Shown: positions 27,843-37,963 of the stretch, in pieces | Layout of the letters: each line of letters opens with the position of its first letter | Numbering within the stretch: position 1 is the stretch's first letter | Origin: UBA9676 sp963837105 | GTDB taxonomy: Bacteria; Actinomycetota; Actinomycetes; Streptosporangiales; Streptosporangiaceae | Assembly (NCBI GenBank): GCA_963837105.1 | Contig: CAWIMG010000029.1 | Span: 1 to 64,000, forward strand | Direction of reading: 5' to 3' | DNA length: 64,000 nucleotides | Notes under the pieces: generated by a model | Databases searched by the model: none | What the model saw: the letters and a program-made list of their open reading frames with translations, nothing else | Told to the model about the DNA's origin: nothing | Translations under genes and position numbers: made by a program

Positions 27843-28268
27843 CTAGGCGGCATGCAGGCTGGTACGGCTGCCGTAAGCGCACAGCCCGTACAGCGCGACG
27901 ATGTCCGCCGCGATGATCACCAGCGCCCACAGCGGATATGCGGGCAGGAAGAACATCATCGCGATGGCATTCAGCCCGAGCACGGCCACGCCGAACCAGC
28001 GCGCCAACTGGTTACCCGCCATCACCCCGGCCGCCGCCAGCAACTGCACGGCACCGATGATCAGGGTCGCCCAGCCCCAGAACCGCAGGTCCCCCCACAC
28101 ATAGTGCGCGCCAGCGACGAACACATGCGAATTGGCGATCGCGGCAATGCCGTCGATCAGGTTGAAGCAGCCGATCACCAGCAGCATGACGGACGAGAAC
28201 ACGACCAGGCCGTAGCCTTCGCGCTCCGCCCGCCCGCTCCTGGCCGGCTTGATGGTTGCCGATGTCAT
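27843..28268 (-). CDS. DUF7144-type four-helix membrane protein
   Basis: A 141-residue protein with four hydrophobic segments (about 22-42, 60-80, 86-105, 112-132). It has the sequence features FNLIDGIAAI, GDLRFWGWATLIIGAVQLLAA and ARWFGVAVLGLNAI, as in the DUF7144 membrane family. ATG 28268 has GAGGAGG six bases upstream. A sequence matching the DosR/DevR box lies 138 bases upstream (28406-28424), which suggests induction under hypoxia or nitric oxide. The molecular function is unknown. Confidence 0.82.
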   Translation of the reverse strand: MTSATIKPARSGRAEREGYGLVVFSSVMLLVIGCFNLIDGIAAIANSHVFVAGAHYVWGDLRFWGWATLIIGAVQLLAAAGVMAGNQLARWFGVAVLGLNAIAMMFFLPAYPLWALVIIAADIVALYGLCAYGSRTSLHAA

Positions 28269-28405
28269 TTTCGGCCTCCTCTGACAGAACCTCCGCCGGG
28301 GCCCGTCGGTCCCTCCGACGACCCGCCTGAACGGCGGCCCGGCAGCGATACGGCTGGCGGACCCGCGGCCTCCGATTTCAGGCTTTCGCAGCGATACCCG
28401 CCCCA

Positions 28406-28424
28406 TTAGGGACACAAGTCCCAA
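28406..28424 (-). promoter_or_regulatory. DosR/DevR-like box
   Basis: On the minus strand the site reads TTGGGACTTGTGTCCCTAA, with GGGAC and GTCCC half-sites, close to the mycobacterial DosR consensus (GGGACTNNAGTCCC core with flanking TT and AA). It faces the DUF7144 membrane gene and lies past the 3' end of no minus-strand gene except the 2-hydroxyacid dehydrogenase stop 54 bases away. Confidence 0.65.
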
Positions 28425-28477
28425 GTCTGGGGCCGAATGGCAGCGATCTTGCGCCAGCCTCCGCTGCGCCCCCGCCG

Positions 28478-29389
<912 letters not shown>

Positions 29390-29429
29390 TGGCCACCTCC
29401 GACCCCGCGACGTCGATCACGCGGGCAGG

Positions 29430-30953
29430 TCAATCGCCTGCCAGGCGCTCCAGGATGAGCTGGCGCGCGCGGGCGGCGTCGGCCTGGCCACGGGTGGCCT
29501 TCATCACCGCGCCGACCAGGGCACCGGCCGCGGCCGTCTTGCCGCCGCGCACCTTGTCCGCCACTTCCGGGTTGGCGGCTATCGCCTCGTCCACCGCGGC
29601 CAGCAGGGCGCCTTCGTCGCTGACAACCGCCAGGCCGCGGGCCGCCACCACCTCGTCCGGCGACCCCTCCCCGGCCAGCACCGCATCGATCACCTGACGG
29701 GCAAGCTGGTCGTTGAGCGTGCCCGCGGCCACCAGCGCCGCCACCCGGGCCACCTGCGCGGGTGTGATCGGCAGGGCGGCCAGTTCGGCACCGGTCTCGT
29801 TGGCCCGCCGCGCCAGTTCACCCAGCCACCACTTGCGCGCGTCGGCCGGCGCCGCGCCGGCCGCCACCGTGGCTGCCACGAGTACCACGCCACCCGCGTT
29901 ATGGATCATCGAAAATTCGCGGGGAGACAGCTCCCACTCGGCGGTCAGCCGGGCGCGCCGGGCCGCGGGCAGTTCGGGCAGGCCCGCGCGGATCTGCGCC
30001 ACCCACTCCCGCGGTGGTGCCACCGGCACCAGGTCCGGCTCGGGGAAGTAGCGGTAATCCTGCGCCTCTTCCTTGCTCCGGCCCGCCGTGGTCTCGCCGG
30101 TGTCCTCGTGGAAGTGGCGGGTCTCCAGGGTGACCCGGTGCCCGGCGTCCAGCAGCGCCGCCTGCCGCTGGATCTCGAACCGCACCGCCCGCTCCACTGA
30201 CCGCAGCGAGTTGACGTTCTTGGTCTCGGTCCTGGTCCCCCACTGCGCGGCGCCCGGCGGCGCGAGCGAGGTGTTGACGTCGCAGCGCAGCGAGCCTTCC
30301 TCCATCCGGACGTCGGACACGGCCAGTGCCCGGAGCAGGTCGCGCAGTTCGGTGACGTAGACCCGGGCCACTTCCGGGGCCAGCGCCCCGGTGGCCGGGA
30401 CCGGCTTGGTCACGATCTCCACCAGCGGGATGCCGGCCCGGTTGTAGTCCACCAGCGAGTAGTCCGCGCCGTGGATGCGGCCGGTGCTGCCGCCCACATG
30501 CAGCGACTTGCCGGTGTCCTCCTCCAGGTGGACCCGCTCGATGCCGACCCGCACCGGCCGTGAGCCGCCGTCCGCCGCCGGGTCGTCCACCCAGATGTCC
30601 AGCCAGCCGTCGGTGCACAGCGGCTCGTCGTACTGCGAGATCTGGAAGTTCTTCGGCATGTCCGGGTAGAAGTAGTTCTTCCGGGCGAACCGGCACCAGT
30701 CCGCGACGGCGCAGTTCAGCGCGAGCCCGATCCGGATCGTGTACTCGATCGCGGCCCGGTTGGGCACCGGCAGCGAGCCGGGCAGGCCCAGGCACACCGG
30801 GCAGACCAGGGTGTTCGGGTCACCACCGAACCGGGCCGGGCAGCCGCAGAACATCTTGGTCGCCGTGCCCAGTTCGACGTGCGTCTCCAGGCCGATCACC
30901 GGCTCGTAACGGCTCACCGCATCCGCGAACGGCACCAGCGTGGCAGTCGGCAT
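29430..30953 (-). CDS. gatB: Asp/Glu-tRNA amidotransferase subunit B
   Basis: GatB binds misacylated Glu-tRNA-Gln (and Asp-tRNA-Asn) and activates it for amidation in the GatCAB complex. The 507-residue protein has GLETHVELGT, the Zn-binding type CGCP, CPVCLGLPGSLPVPN, FARKNYFYPDMPKNFQISQYD, and the kinase-like core with LRCDVNTSLAPPG. The C-terminal YqeY-like domain (about 360-505) ends KVRGGKTAAAGALVGAVMKATRGQADA. It starts three bases after the gatA stop. The presence of GatCAB fits the non-discriminating gltX product in this window. Confidence 0.95.
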   Translation of the reverse strand: MPTATLVPFADAVSRYEPVIGLETHVELGTATKMFCGCPARFGGDPNTLVCPVCLGLPGSLPVPNRAAIEYTIRIGLALNCAVADWCRFARKNYFYPDMPKNFQISQYDEPLCTDGWLDIWVDDPAADGGSRPVRVGIERVHLEEDTGKSLHVGGSTGRIHGADYSLVDYNRAGIPLVEIVTKPVPATGALAPEVARVYVTELRDLLRALAVSDVRMEEGSLRCDVNTSLAPPGAAQWGTRTETKNVNSLRSVERAVRFEIQRQAALLDAGHRVTLETRHFHEDTGETTAGRSKEEAQDYRYFPEPDLVPVAPPREWVAQIRAGLPELPAARRARLTAEWELSPREFSMIHNAGGVVLVAATVAAGAAPADARKWWLGELARRANETGAELAALPITPAQVARVAALVAAGTLNDQLARQVIDAVLAGEGSPDEVVAARGLAVVSDEGALLAAVDEAIAANPEVADKVRGGKTAAAGALVGAVMKATRGQADAARARQLILERLAGD

Positions 30954-30956
30954 GGC

Positions 30957-32456
30957 TTAGCTCAGCCCCTTCGCCTCGTCGAGCAGGCGGTGGCCGCGGC
31001 GGCCGTCCAGCGCCGCCTCCACCGCGGCACCGACCCGGTAGATCCGGTCGTCGGCCAGCACCGGTGCCATGATCTGCAGGCCGACCGGCAGCCCATCCTC
31101 GGCCGCCAGCCCGCACGGCACCGACAGCGCCGCGTTGCCCGCCAGGTCGGACGGGATCGTGCACAGGTCGGCCACGTACATCGCGAGCGGGTCGTCCACC
31201 CGCTCCCCGAGCGGGAAAGCGGTGGTCGGCGTGGTCGGCGACACCAGCACGTCCACCTGCTCGAACGCGGCCTCGAAGTCACCGGCGATAAGCGTCCGTA
31301 CCTGCTGCGCCTTGCCGTAGTAGGCGTCGTAGTAGCCGCTGGACAGGGCGTAGGTGCCGAGCATGATCCGGCGCTTCACCTCGGCCCCGAACCCCTGCGC
31401 CCGGGTCAGCGACATCACCTCTTCCGCACTGGCCGTGCCGTCGTCACCCACCCGCAGGCCGTACCGCATCGCGTCGAACCGGGCCAGGTTGGACGAGCAC
31501 TCGCTGGGCGCGATCAGGTAGTAAGCGGGCAGCGCGTAGCCGAAGTGCGGGCAGGAGACCTCGGCGACTTTGGCCCCCAGCGACTCGAGCAGTTCCACCG
31601 CCTCGCCGAACCGGGCCAGCACCCCGGGCTGGTAGCCCTCACCGGACAGTTCCGGGACCACGCCGATCCGCAGCCCGCTCACATCGGCGTGCCGGGCGGC
31701 GGCCACCACCGGCGGCACCGGCGCGTCTATCGAGGTGGCGTCGCACGGGTCGTGCCCGGACATCACCTCGTGCAGCAGCGCGGCGTCCAGCACCGTGCGG
31801 GCCAGCGGGCCCGGGCTGTCCAGCGAGGACGCGAACGCGACCAGCCCATACCGGGACGACCCGCCGTAGGTCGGCTTGACCCCGACCACGCCGCAGACGG
31901 CGGCGGGCTGGCGGATCGATCCGCCGGTGTCGGTGCCGATCCCGAGCGGCGCCTCGAAGGCGGCCACCGCCGCCGCCGACCCCCCCGAGGACCCGCCGGG
32001 TACCCGGCTCAGATCCCACGGGTTGTGGCTGGGGCCGAACGCCGAGTTCTCGGTGGACGAGCCCATCGCGAACTCGTCCATGTTGGTCTTGCCCAGGATC
32101 ACCACCCCGGCCTGCCGCAGCCGCCGGGTGATGGTGGCGTCGTACGGCGGGCGCCAGCCGTCCAGGATGGCCGACCCGCAGGTGGTCGGCATGTCGCTGG
32201 TGGTGAACACATCCTTCAGCGCCAGCGGCACCCCCGCCAGCGGGCCGAGCGGCTGGCCAGCCGCCCGCTGCTGGTCCACCGCCCGGGCGGCCTGGCGGGC
32301 CTGGCCGGCGGCGACGTGCAGGAACGCCCGCACCCGCTCGTCGACGTCGCCGATCCTGGCCAGGTGCGCGTCGGTCACCTCCAGCGCCGACACCTCGCCC
32401 GCGGCGATCGCGGCCGCCAGCGCGGCGGCGGTCATCGTGGTCAGCTCACCGGCCAC
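30957..32456 (-). CDS. gatA: Asp/Glu-tRNA amidotransferase subunit A
   Basis: GatA is the glutaminase subunit, an amidase-signature enzyme. The Lys-Ser-Ser triad is visible: Lys in PLALKDVFTTSDMPTTCGS, and the serines in RVPGGSSGGSAAAVAAFEAPLGIGTDTGGSIRQPA. I place the start at GTG 32456, three bases beyond the gatC stop, since family members have a short N-terminal tail before ALEVTDAHLARI; an internal ATG at 32435 is the alternative. The product has 499 residues. Confidence 0.95.
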   Translation of the reverse strand: MAGELTTMTAAALAAAIAAGEVSALEVTDAHLARIGDVDERVRAFLHVAAGQARQAARAVDQQRAAGQPLGPLAGVPLALKDVFTTSDMPTTCGSAILDGWRPPYDATITRRLRQAGVVILGKTNMDEFAMGSSTENSAFGPSHNPWDLSRVPGGSSGGSAAAVAAFEAPLGIGTDTGGSIRQPAAVCGVVGVKPTYGGSSRYGLVAFASSLDSPGPLARTVLDAALLHEVMSGHDPCDATSIDAPVPPVVAAARHADVSGLRIGVVPELSGEGYQPGVLARFGEAVELLESLGAKVAEVSCPHFGYALPAYYLIAPSECSSNLARFDAMRYGLRVGDDGTASAEEVMSLTRAQGFGAEVKRRIMLGTYALSSGYYDAYYGKAQQVRTLIAGDFEAAFEQVDVLVSPTTPTTAFPLGERVDDPLAMYVADLCTIPSDLAGNAALSVPCGLAAEDGLPVGLQIMAPVLADDRIYRVGAAVEAALDGRRGHRLLDEAKGLS

Positions 32457-32458
32457 GG

Positions 32459-32752
32459 TCAGTCCTCCGCCAGGATCCGCGGCACCCGGAACCGCTGCTG
32501 CTCCACCGCGGGCGCGGCCGCCAGCGCCTCCGCCGCGGTCAGGCACGGCACCTCGGTGTCCTCGCGGAACACGTTGACCAGCGGCACCGCGTGCGAGGTC
32601 GGCGGGATGCCATCGGCCGCGACCTCCTGCACCCGCGCCACCGCGGAGATGATCACGTCGAGCTGGGCGGCCAGATGGTCCAGTTCCTCGTCGGCCAGCG
32701 CCAGCCGGGAAAGCCGGGCCAGATGGGCGACATCGTCGCGGGCGATGGGCAT
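32459..32752 (-). CDS. gatC: Asp/Glu-tRNA amidotransferase subunit C
   Basis: This small subunit (97 residues) wraps around GatA and stabilises the GatA-GatB contact. It begins MPIARDDVAHLARLSRLALADEEL, the usual N-terminal helix, and ends with VPRILAED. ATG 32752 has AGGATGG as ribosome binding site; an ATG at 32761 would add three residues. It is the first gene of gatCAB and follows ligA by about 40 bases. Confidence 0.93.
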   Translation of the reverse strand: MPIARDDVAHLARLSRLALADEELDHLAAQLDVIISAVARVQEVAADGIPPTSHAVPLVNVFREDTEVPCLTAAEALAAAPAVEQQRFRVPRILAED

Positions 32753-32792
32753 GGTTGCCATCCTAGGCCGACCCGGCCTGGGTGCCGGCGCG

Positions 32793-34931
32793 TTAACCGG
32801 GGGGCGGCTGCTGCCGGGCGCGGGCGGCGGCCGGGCCGTCCGCCAGCAGCACCCCGAACCCGGCCTCGTCCAGCACGGGCACCCCCAGCGCCAGGGCCTT
32901 GTCGTACTTCGAGCCAGGGCTGTCACCGGCCACCACGAAACCGGTCTTCTTCGACACCGACGACGTGGCCTTGCCGCCCCGCGCCACCACCGCCTCCGCC
33001 GCCTCGTCCCGGGTGAAGCTGGCCAGCGTGCCGGTGATCACCACGGTGACCCCGGCCAGCGGCGGGCTGGCCCCATCGGCATCCGGCTCGCGGGCCGTCC
33101 CGAAGTCGACGCCGGCCGCCCGCCACTTGTCCACGATCGCCCGGTGCCAGTCCACGCCAAACCACTCGATCACTGACGCCGCGATGATCGGCCCGACCCC
33201 GTCCACGGCCGCCAGCCGCTCGGCCGGGGCGGCTGCGATCGCGTCCAGCGAGCCGAACTCGGCCGCCAGCGCCCGGGCCGCGGTCGGGCCGACATGCCGG
33301 ATCGACAGCGCGACCAGGATCCGCCACAGCGGGCGGTGCCGGGCGTCCTCCAGGTTGGGCAGCAGCTTGCCCGCGTTCACCGTCAGGCCGCCCTGCTTGT
33401 TGACGAAGAACGGGCAGGTGGCGAGCTTTTCAGCGGTCAGCGAGAACAGGTCGCCCTCGTCGGCGATCAGCTGACAGTCCAGCAGTGCCACCAGCGATTC
33501 GTAGCCGAGCACCTCAATGTCCAGCGCAGACCTGCTGGCCAGGTGGAACAGCCGCTCCCGCAGCTGGGCCGGGCAGCCGCGGGTGTTCGGGCAGCGCCAG
33601 TCAACCTCGCCCTGGTCCCGCTCCAGTGGGGTCCCGCAGGCCGGGCACGCCGTGGGGAACTCGAACTCCCGCTCGTCCCCGGTCCGCAGGTCGGCCACCG
33701 GCCCGACGATCTCCGGGATCACGTCCCCGGCCTTGCGGAGCACCACCATGTCGCCGATCCGTACCCCCTTGCGCCGGATCTCGTCGGCGTTGTGCAAGGT
33801 GGCGTTCGCCACCGTGGATCCGCTCACCTTCACCGGCTCCATCACCGCGAACGGGGTGACCCGGCCGGTGCGGCCGACGTTGACCTCGATGGCCAGGAGC
33901 CGGGTGTTGACCTCTTCCGGCGGGTACTTGTAGGCGATCGCCCACCGGGGCGCCCGGCTGGTGGCGCCCAGCGCGCGCTGCTGTTCGAGCAGGTCGAGCT
34001 TGATCACCACCCCGTCGATGTCGTAGGGCGGGTCATGCCGGTGCTCGCCGTAATGAGCGACATAGGCACGCACCCCGTCCAGGTCCGGCACCACCTGCAC
34101 CAGGTCGCTGACCGGCAGGCCCCAGCCATGCAGCCGCTCATACCAGCCCGACTGGGTGTCCGGGGCGCTGGCGGGGACGGCGGGCTCGTCCGGTGCGGGC
34201 ATGCCGGCCGCGCCGGAGCCGGTGGCCGTGCCGGGAACCGCCAGCCCGTGCACGATCAGCCCGAGCGGCCGGCTGGCGGTGACCTTCGGGTCTTTCTGCC
34301 GCAGCGACCCGGCGGCCGCGCTGCGAGGGTTGGCGAACAGCGGCTTGCCAGCATCGGCAAGCCGCTCGTTCAGCTCGTTGAACCCGGCCACCGGGAAGAA
34401 GACCTCACCCCGGACCTCAAGTTCAGCGGGCAGGTCCGGGCCGGACAGCCGGGATGGGACGGTGGCAATGGTCCGCAGGTTGGGGGTGACATCCTCGCCG
34501 GCGCTGCCGTCGCCCCGGGTGGCGCCGCGGACCAGCACCCCGTTCCGGTAGACCAGCGCGATCGCCAGCCCGTCGATCTTCACCTCGCACAGGTAAGGCC
34601 CGGTACCGCCCAGCCGGGCCGCCCGGGCCGCCCAGGCGTCGAGTTCGTCCGCCGAGAACGCGTTGTCAAGGCTGAGCATCCGCTCCAGATGCTGGACCGG
34701 GGTGAACAGGGTGGACACCCCGCCGCCCGGGTGCTGGGTCGGCGAGTCCGGGGTGCGCAGCTCGGGGTAGCGCTCCTCCAGGTCCCGCAGTTCGCGCATG
34801 AGCCGGTCGTACTCGGCATCGGAGACCAGCGGCGAATCCAGGATGTAGTAGCGGTAGTCGTGCTCACTGATGTCCGCACTGAGCTGAGCATGCCGCTGAA
34901 CGGCGGCGGCATCCCCGGGCGTGCCCGTCAT
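32793..34931 (-). CDS. ligA: NAD-dependent DNA ligase
   Basis: It seals nicks in replication and repair using NAD. The 712-residue protein has all expected domains: Ia (YRYYILDSPLVSDAEYDRL), adenylation domain with Lys118 in CEVKIDGLAIAL, OB fold (about 335-410), Zn finger with CPACGTPLE and CPNTRGCPAQ, helix-hairpin-helix (about 515-600) and a C-terminal BRCT domain (about 610-695). The region around residue 225-245 carries an Ala/Pro/Gly-rich insertion. ATG 34931 overlaps the stop of the methionine synthase gene (ATGA). Confidence 0.95.
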   Translation of the reverse strand: MTGTPGDAAAVQRHAQLSADISEHDYRYYILDSPLVSDAEYDRLMRELRDLEERYPELRTPDSPTQHPGGGVSTLFTPVQHLERMLSLDNAFSADELDAWAARAARLGGTGPYLCEVKIDGLAIALVYRNGVLVRGATRGDGSAGEDVTPNLRTIATVPSRLSGPDLPAELEVRGEVFFPVAGFNELNERLADAGKPLFANPRSAAAGSLRQKDPKVTASRPLGLIVHGLAVPGTATGSGAAGMPAPDEPAVPASAPDTQSGWYERLHGWGLPVSDLVQVVPDLDGVRAYVAHYGEHRHDPPYDIDGVVIKLDLLEQQRALGATSRAPRWAIAYKYPPEEVNTRLLAIEVNVGRTGRVTPFAVMEPVKVSGSTVANATLHNADEIRRKGVRIGDMVVLRKAGDVIPEIVGPVADLRTGDEREFEFPTACPACGTPLERDQGEVDWRCPNTRGCPAQLRERLFHLASRSALDIEVLGYESLVALLDCQLIADEGDLFSLTAEKLATCPFFVNKQGGLTVNAGKLLPNLEDARHRPLWRILVALSIRHVGPTAARALAAEFGSLDAIAAAPAERLAAVDGVGPIIAASVIEWFGVDWHRAIVDKWRAAGVDFGTAREPDADGASPPLAGVTVVITGTLASFTRDEAAEAVVARGGKATSSVSKKTGFVVAGDSPGSKYDKALALGVPVLDEAGFGVLLADGPAAARARQQPPPG

Positions 34932-35986
34932 GACCCCTCCTCGATCAGCTCGGGCAGCAGGGCCGCCGCTTCCCGGCAGCGGGCCAGCACAACCCGGGCA
35001 TACCCGGCCGTGGCGCCCGCCAGCCCGCAGCCAGGCGTCAGTACCACCTGATCCACCATGCCCTGGCGGCCCCGCCCCGAGCCGTCCCTGGAGACCGGCC
35101 AGCCCAGCCGCTGCCACAGCCCGGTCACCCGCCCGGCCAGCTCGCGCGCGGCCGACGGGGCTGCCCCGGCCGGTGCGGCCACCCCGGCGAAGATTCCCAG
35201 TCCTGCCTCCGCCGCTTCGGCCAGCTGATCCTCCTCGGCCCGCCCGAGCATGGTCAGATCGCAGCCCACCCCGTCCGCCCCCGCGCCACGGATGATTCCA
35301 AACGGAACCTGACGGGCACAGCAGTGCACCAGGGTGAAGGCTGGCGCGGCGCTGATGATGGCCGCCAGGCCAGCCTGGGCCTCGGCGTCCGCCGGCACCG
35401 GCAGCCGGTTCAGCCCACTGGCGGTCGGCACCTGGCCGGCCAGGACCGCGGGCAGGGAAGGCTCGTCCAGCTGGACCAGCAGCTGCACGCCCGGCACCCG
35501 TGTGCCGGCCTCAGCCAGGTGGGCGCGGATACCCTCAGCGAGCGACTCGGTGAGATCGGCCACCGCGCCCGGGTCGGCCAGCGCAGGGTCCTGGCTGCGG
35601 GCCAGCTCAATGGACGCCGCCAGTGTCCACGGGCCGCAGACCTGTATCTTCAGCGGCCCGGCGTAGCCGCCGGCGGTTTCTGTCAGCGCATCGAGGTCGG
35701 CGGCGAGCAGATCCCGGGCGCGGCTGAGGTCGCGGCCCGGCCGGCTGGCGAACCGCCAGCCGCCGGGAGTGGTCTCCACCGGCAGGTCGACTAGCAGGGC
35801 GGCGGTCCGGCCGGTCAGCCCGGCGCCGGGGCCGCGGGCAGGCAGCTCGGCGAGGTGGGGCAGGCCCGGCAGCTCGCCGAAGATGATCCGCATGGCTTCG
35901 GCCGGATCGGTCCCGGGCATGGAGCCGACTCCGGTCGCGCTGCCCGCGGGCCAGGGATAGGGCGGCTGGGGGCTGATACCAGGCAC
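34928..35986 (-). CDS. Cobalamin-independent methionine synthase-like protein
   Basis: A 352-residue single-domain protein related to the C-terminal half of MetE. It shows the start PYPWPAGSATGVGSMPGTDP, LKIQVCGPWTLAASIEL, LVQLDEPSLPAV, FTLVHCCARQVPF (His-Cys of the Zn site) and LTPGCGLAGATAGYAR (third Zn cysteine). The N-terminal MetE half is absent, as in archaeal-type and short actinobacterial forms, so the methyl donor may differ from methyltetrahydrofolate triglutamate. The start is GTG 35986. It is coupled to ligA by a 4-base overlap. Confidence 0.85.
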   Translation of the reverse strand: MPGISPQPPYPWPAGSATGVGSMPGTDPAEAMRIIFGELPGLPHLAELPARGPGAGLTGRTAALLVDLPVETTPGGWRFASRPGRDLSRARDLLAADLDALTETAGGYAGPLKIQVCGPWTLAASIELARSQDPALADPGAVADLTESLAEGIRAHLAEAGTRVPGVQLLVQLDEPSLPAVLAGQVPTASGLNRLPVPADAEAQAGLAAIISAAPAFTLVHCCARQVPFGIIRGAGADGVGCDLTMLGRAEEDQLAEAAEAGLGIFAGVAAPAGAAPSAARELAGRVTGLWQRLGWPVSRDGSGRGRQGMVDQVVLTPGCGLAGATAGYARVVLARCREAAALLPELIEEGS

Positions 35987-36208
35987 GGTGCCGAGCTTAG
36001 AGGCCCCGGCAATGGGGCGCCGGATGAGGGAGCGGATGCGGGCGCGGTCCTGGGCGGTTCGCCGACGGAGTGGCCGGCGGAGCGGACCGCGCCGCACCAT
36101 GCCCCGGTCGCGGTGCGGCGCGACCCGCTCCTGGCGCGCCAGGCCGGCTCCCCGTGAGCCGGCCGGCCTGGCCTCCCGGCGGCCGCGGTGCGGTCCGCCG
36201 GGAGCCCG

Positions 36209-36493
36209 TCAGCTGCGCTGGCCCAGATCGGCCCGCCACGGGCGGTCAGCCCGCGGGTGCCGGATGTACAGGCCGTTGAGGCTCCGGGAGACCGAGCTCA
36301 CCGCGTCGTCGGGGGACTCGGCCAGGTAGTGGATCGGCGCCTCGGCGCTTCCCCAGATGCCGTGTTCTGCCTGGAAGCGCCGCTCCCGCAGGAAGCGCCG
36401 CTCCTCCCGCCGGATGCCGAGACTGACCACGGCGACGATCCCGACGGTTGCTCCGATGACAAAGATTCCGAGGATGACGATGATCTCTACCAT
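36209..36493 (-). CDS. Small single-pass membrane protein
   Basis: A 94-residue protein with one N-terminal membrane segment (about 3-27, MVEIIVILGIFVIGATVGIVAVV) and a charged cytoplasmic part with REERRFLRERRFQAEHGIW. ATG 36493 has AAGGGGGC nearby upstream. The family is not recognised. It stands alone between the methionine synthase gene and the divergent GntR gene. Confidence 0.6.
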   Translation of the reverse strand: MVEIIVILGIFVIGATVGIVAVVSLGIRREERRFLRERRFQAEHGIWGSAEAPIHYLAESPDDAVSSVSRSLNGLYIRHPRADRPWRADLGQRS

Positions 36494-36833
36494 GGGTGCT
36501 TGCCCCCTTACTCCCGGCCTGCGGCTTGTGCCCGCAGGCCCCGGTCTTGCCTGCCTGCCCGGGGCGGGTGGTCCCGGCCAGACTGGTGGCGGGAATCGTT
36601 CGGCCAGTCCGTATGCATCCCACAGAGATGAACTGCTAGTATCATTCCTGCGAATCTAGCGAGTAGGACTGTTCCAGTCATCCCAACCTCTGGTACCTCA
36701 TCTAGCGGATACCCGGGCTGGGCGGGCCGAAACAATCTGATCCCAAAGATTTGGATGAATAGCACGAGGGGAATGATCCACTTGAGACCGGCCAGCCTCC
36801 TCGTCAGACTGGTTGGTATCTCTGGGAGGTTCC
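36494..36833. other. Divergent intergenic region upstream of the GntR gene
   Basis: About 340 bases with a noticeably lower GC content between 36600 and 36800. It holds two related short sites, CTAGTATC (36626-36633) and TTGGTATC (36813-36820), which might be regulator sites, but I cannot define an operator. A minus-strand frame (36508-36765) covers most of it but has no recognised family and is not called. Confidence 0.4.
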
Positions 36834-37628
36834 GTGACTGAGCCGATGTACCGGCAGATCGCCGAGGAGCTGCAGCGCCAGATCGAGTCCGGTGAGCTGG
36901 CCCGCGGCAGCCAGCTGCCGACCGAAATCGAGCTCAGGGAGGAGTACGGGGCATCCCGGAACACCGTCCGGGACGCCATCAAGTGGCTGACCACCCGCGG
37001 CCTGGTCGAGACCCGACCGGGCCAGGGCACCTTCGTGACCGAGAAGATCGACCCGTTCGTTACCACCCTGAGCGGCCCGGTGGACAGCGGCGGCGGCGAG
37101 GAGGAGGTCTACCTCGCCGAGGTGGTGGCCTCCCGCCGTAAGCCCCGCATCAGCGCGCCATCGGGTGGAGATCCAGCTGGCCTCGCAGGTGGTGGCCGAA
37201 GCCCTGCTGATCGAGCCTGGCTCGCAGGTGGTGAGCAGGCATCAGCGACGGTTCATCGACGACATCCCGTGGTCGCTGCAAACGTCTTTCTACCCGATGT
37301 CGCCTGGTGGCACAGGGCGCGGGCAGGCTCATCGAGGCGACCAACATCGAGGGCGGGGTGGTGGCCTACCTCGACCGCGAGTGCGGCATCAAGCAGACCG
37401 CCTACCGGGACACCATCTCGGTGCGGCCCACCGAACGAGAACGAGGCCGCGTTCTTCAAGCTCCCGGCCGACGGCCGGGTGGCCGTGTTCACCGTCTTCC
37501 GGGTCGGCTACGACCAGGACGGCCAGCGGTTCCGCCTCACCATCACGGTCTACCCGACCGACCGGAACCGGCTCCTGTACAACCAGGGACCAGTCCCCCC
37601 GCCTCCTACCGCGGAGGAGATCCGCTAG
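36834..37628 (+). pseudogene. GntR-family regulator with UTRA domain, three frameshifts
   Basis: From GTG 36834 (GGGAGG just upstream) the protein has a clear winged-helix GntR DNA-binding domain: MYRQIAEELQRQIESGELARGSQLPTE, ASRNTVRDAIKWLTTRGLVETRPGQGTFV. The UTRA ligand domain follows but needs three frame changes, near 37150, 37300 and 37425; after the third the original frame returns and ends FTVFRVGYDQDGQRF…PTAEEIR. The total is a multiple of three. A micro-ORF and a GNAT gene follow on the same strand. Either the gene decays or this stretch is poorly assembled. Confidence 0.75.
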
Positions 37629-37736
37629 CGGGCCAGCCGGGTCGGCTACCGGACCTCCGTCCCGGGTCTTCCAGTTCCTGACACCGGCAATAGCCCGGCG
37701 CCAGGCGTCGTCACGTTCAAGCTGAGAGGAGGTGTC

Positions 37737-37799
37737 ATGGCCAAGCGCTTTGGTCGCCCGTCGGCACAGTACCGATACGAGCACTACGACCCACGCTGA
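37737..37799 (+). CDS. 20-residue micro-ORF with a strong ribosome binding site
   Basis: ATG 37737 follows AGGAGG (37727-37732) at good spacing, and the frame reads MAKRFGRPSAQYRYEHYDPR before TGA. The peptide is basic and rich in Tyr and Arg, without a membrane segment. It lies 108 bases after the GntR gene and 165 bases before the GNAT gene. The ribosome binding site is among the best in the window, which argues for real translation. It may be a small protein or an upstream peptide controlling the GNAT gene. Confidence 0.55.
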   Translation: MAKRFGRPSAQYRYEHYDPR

Positions 37800-37963
37800 G
37801 AATTGACCAGGCCGGTGATGGCAGCGGGTCGATGCACGCAGCCGCCGCGGCCTGGAGGTGCGCTGCCGGCGCCAGGGTTTGGGAAAGCTGGGAAGGCGCC
37901 GACAGCGCACGCAAGCTAACACGCCCGGGGTCGCGATTCTGCCTCTTGGCAGGATAGGGAGGC

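Noticed and set aside
36508..36765. Minus-strand frame of 85 codons upstream of the GntR gene
   Set aside because: It spans the expected divergent promoter region, is of mixed composition and has no family resemblance.
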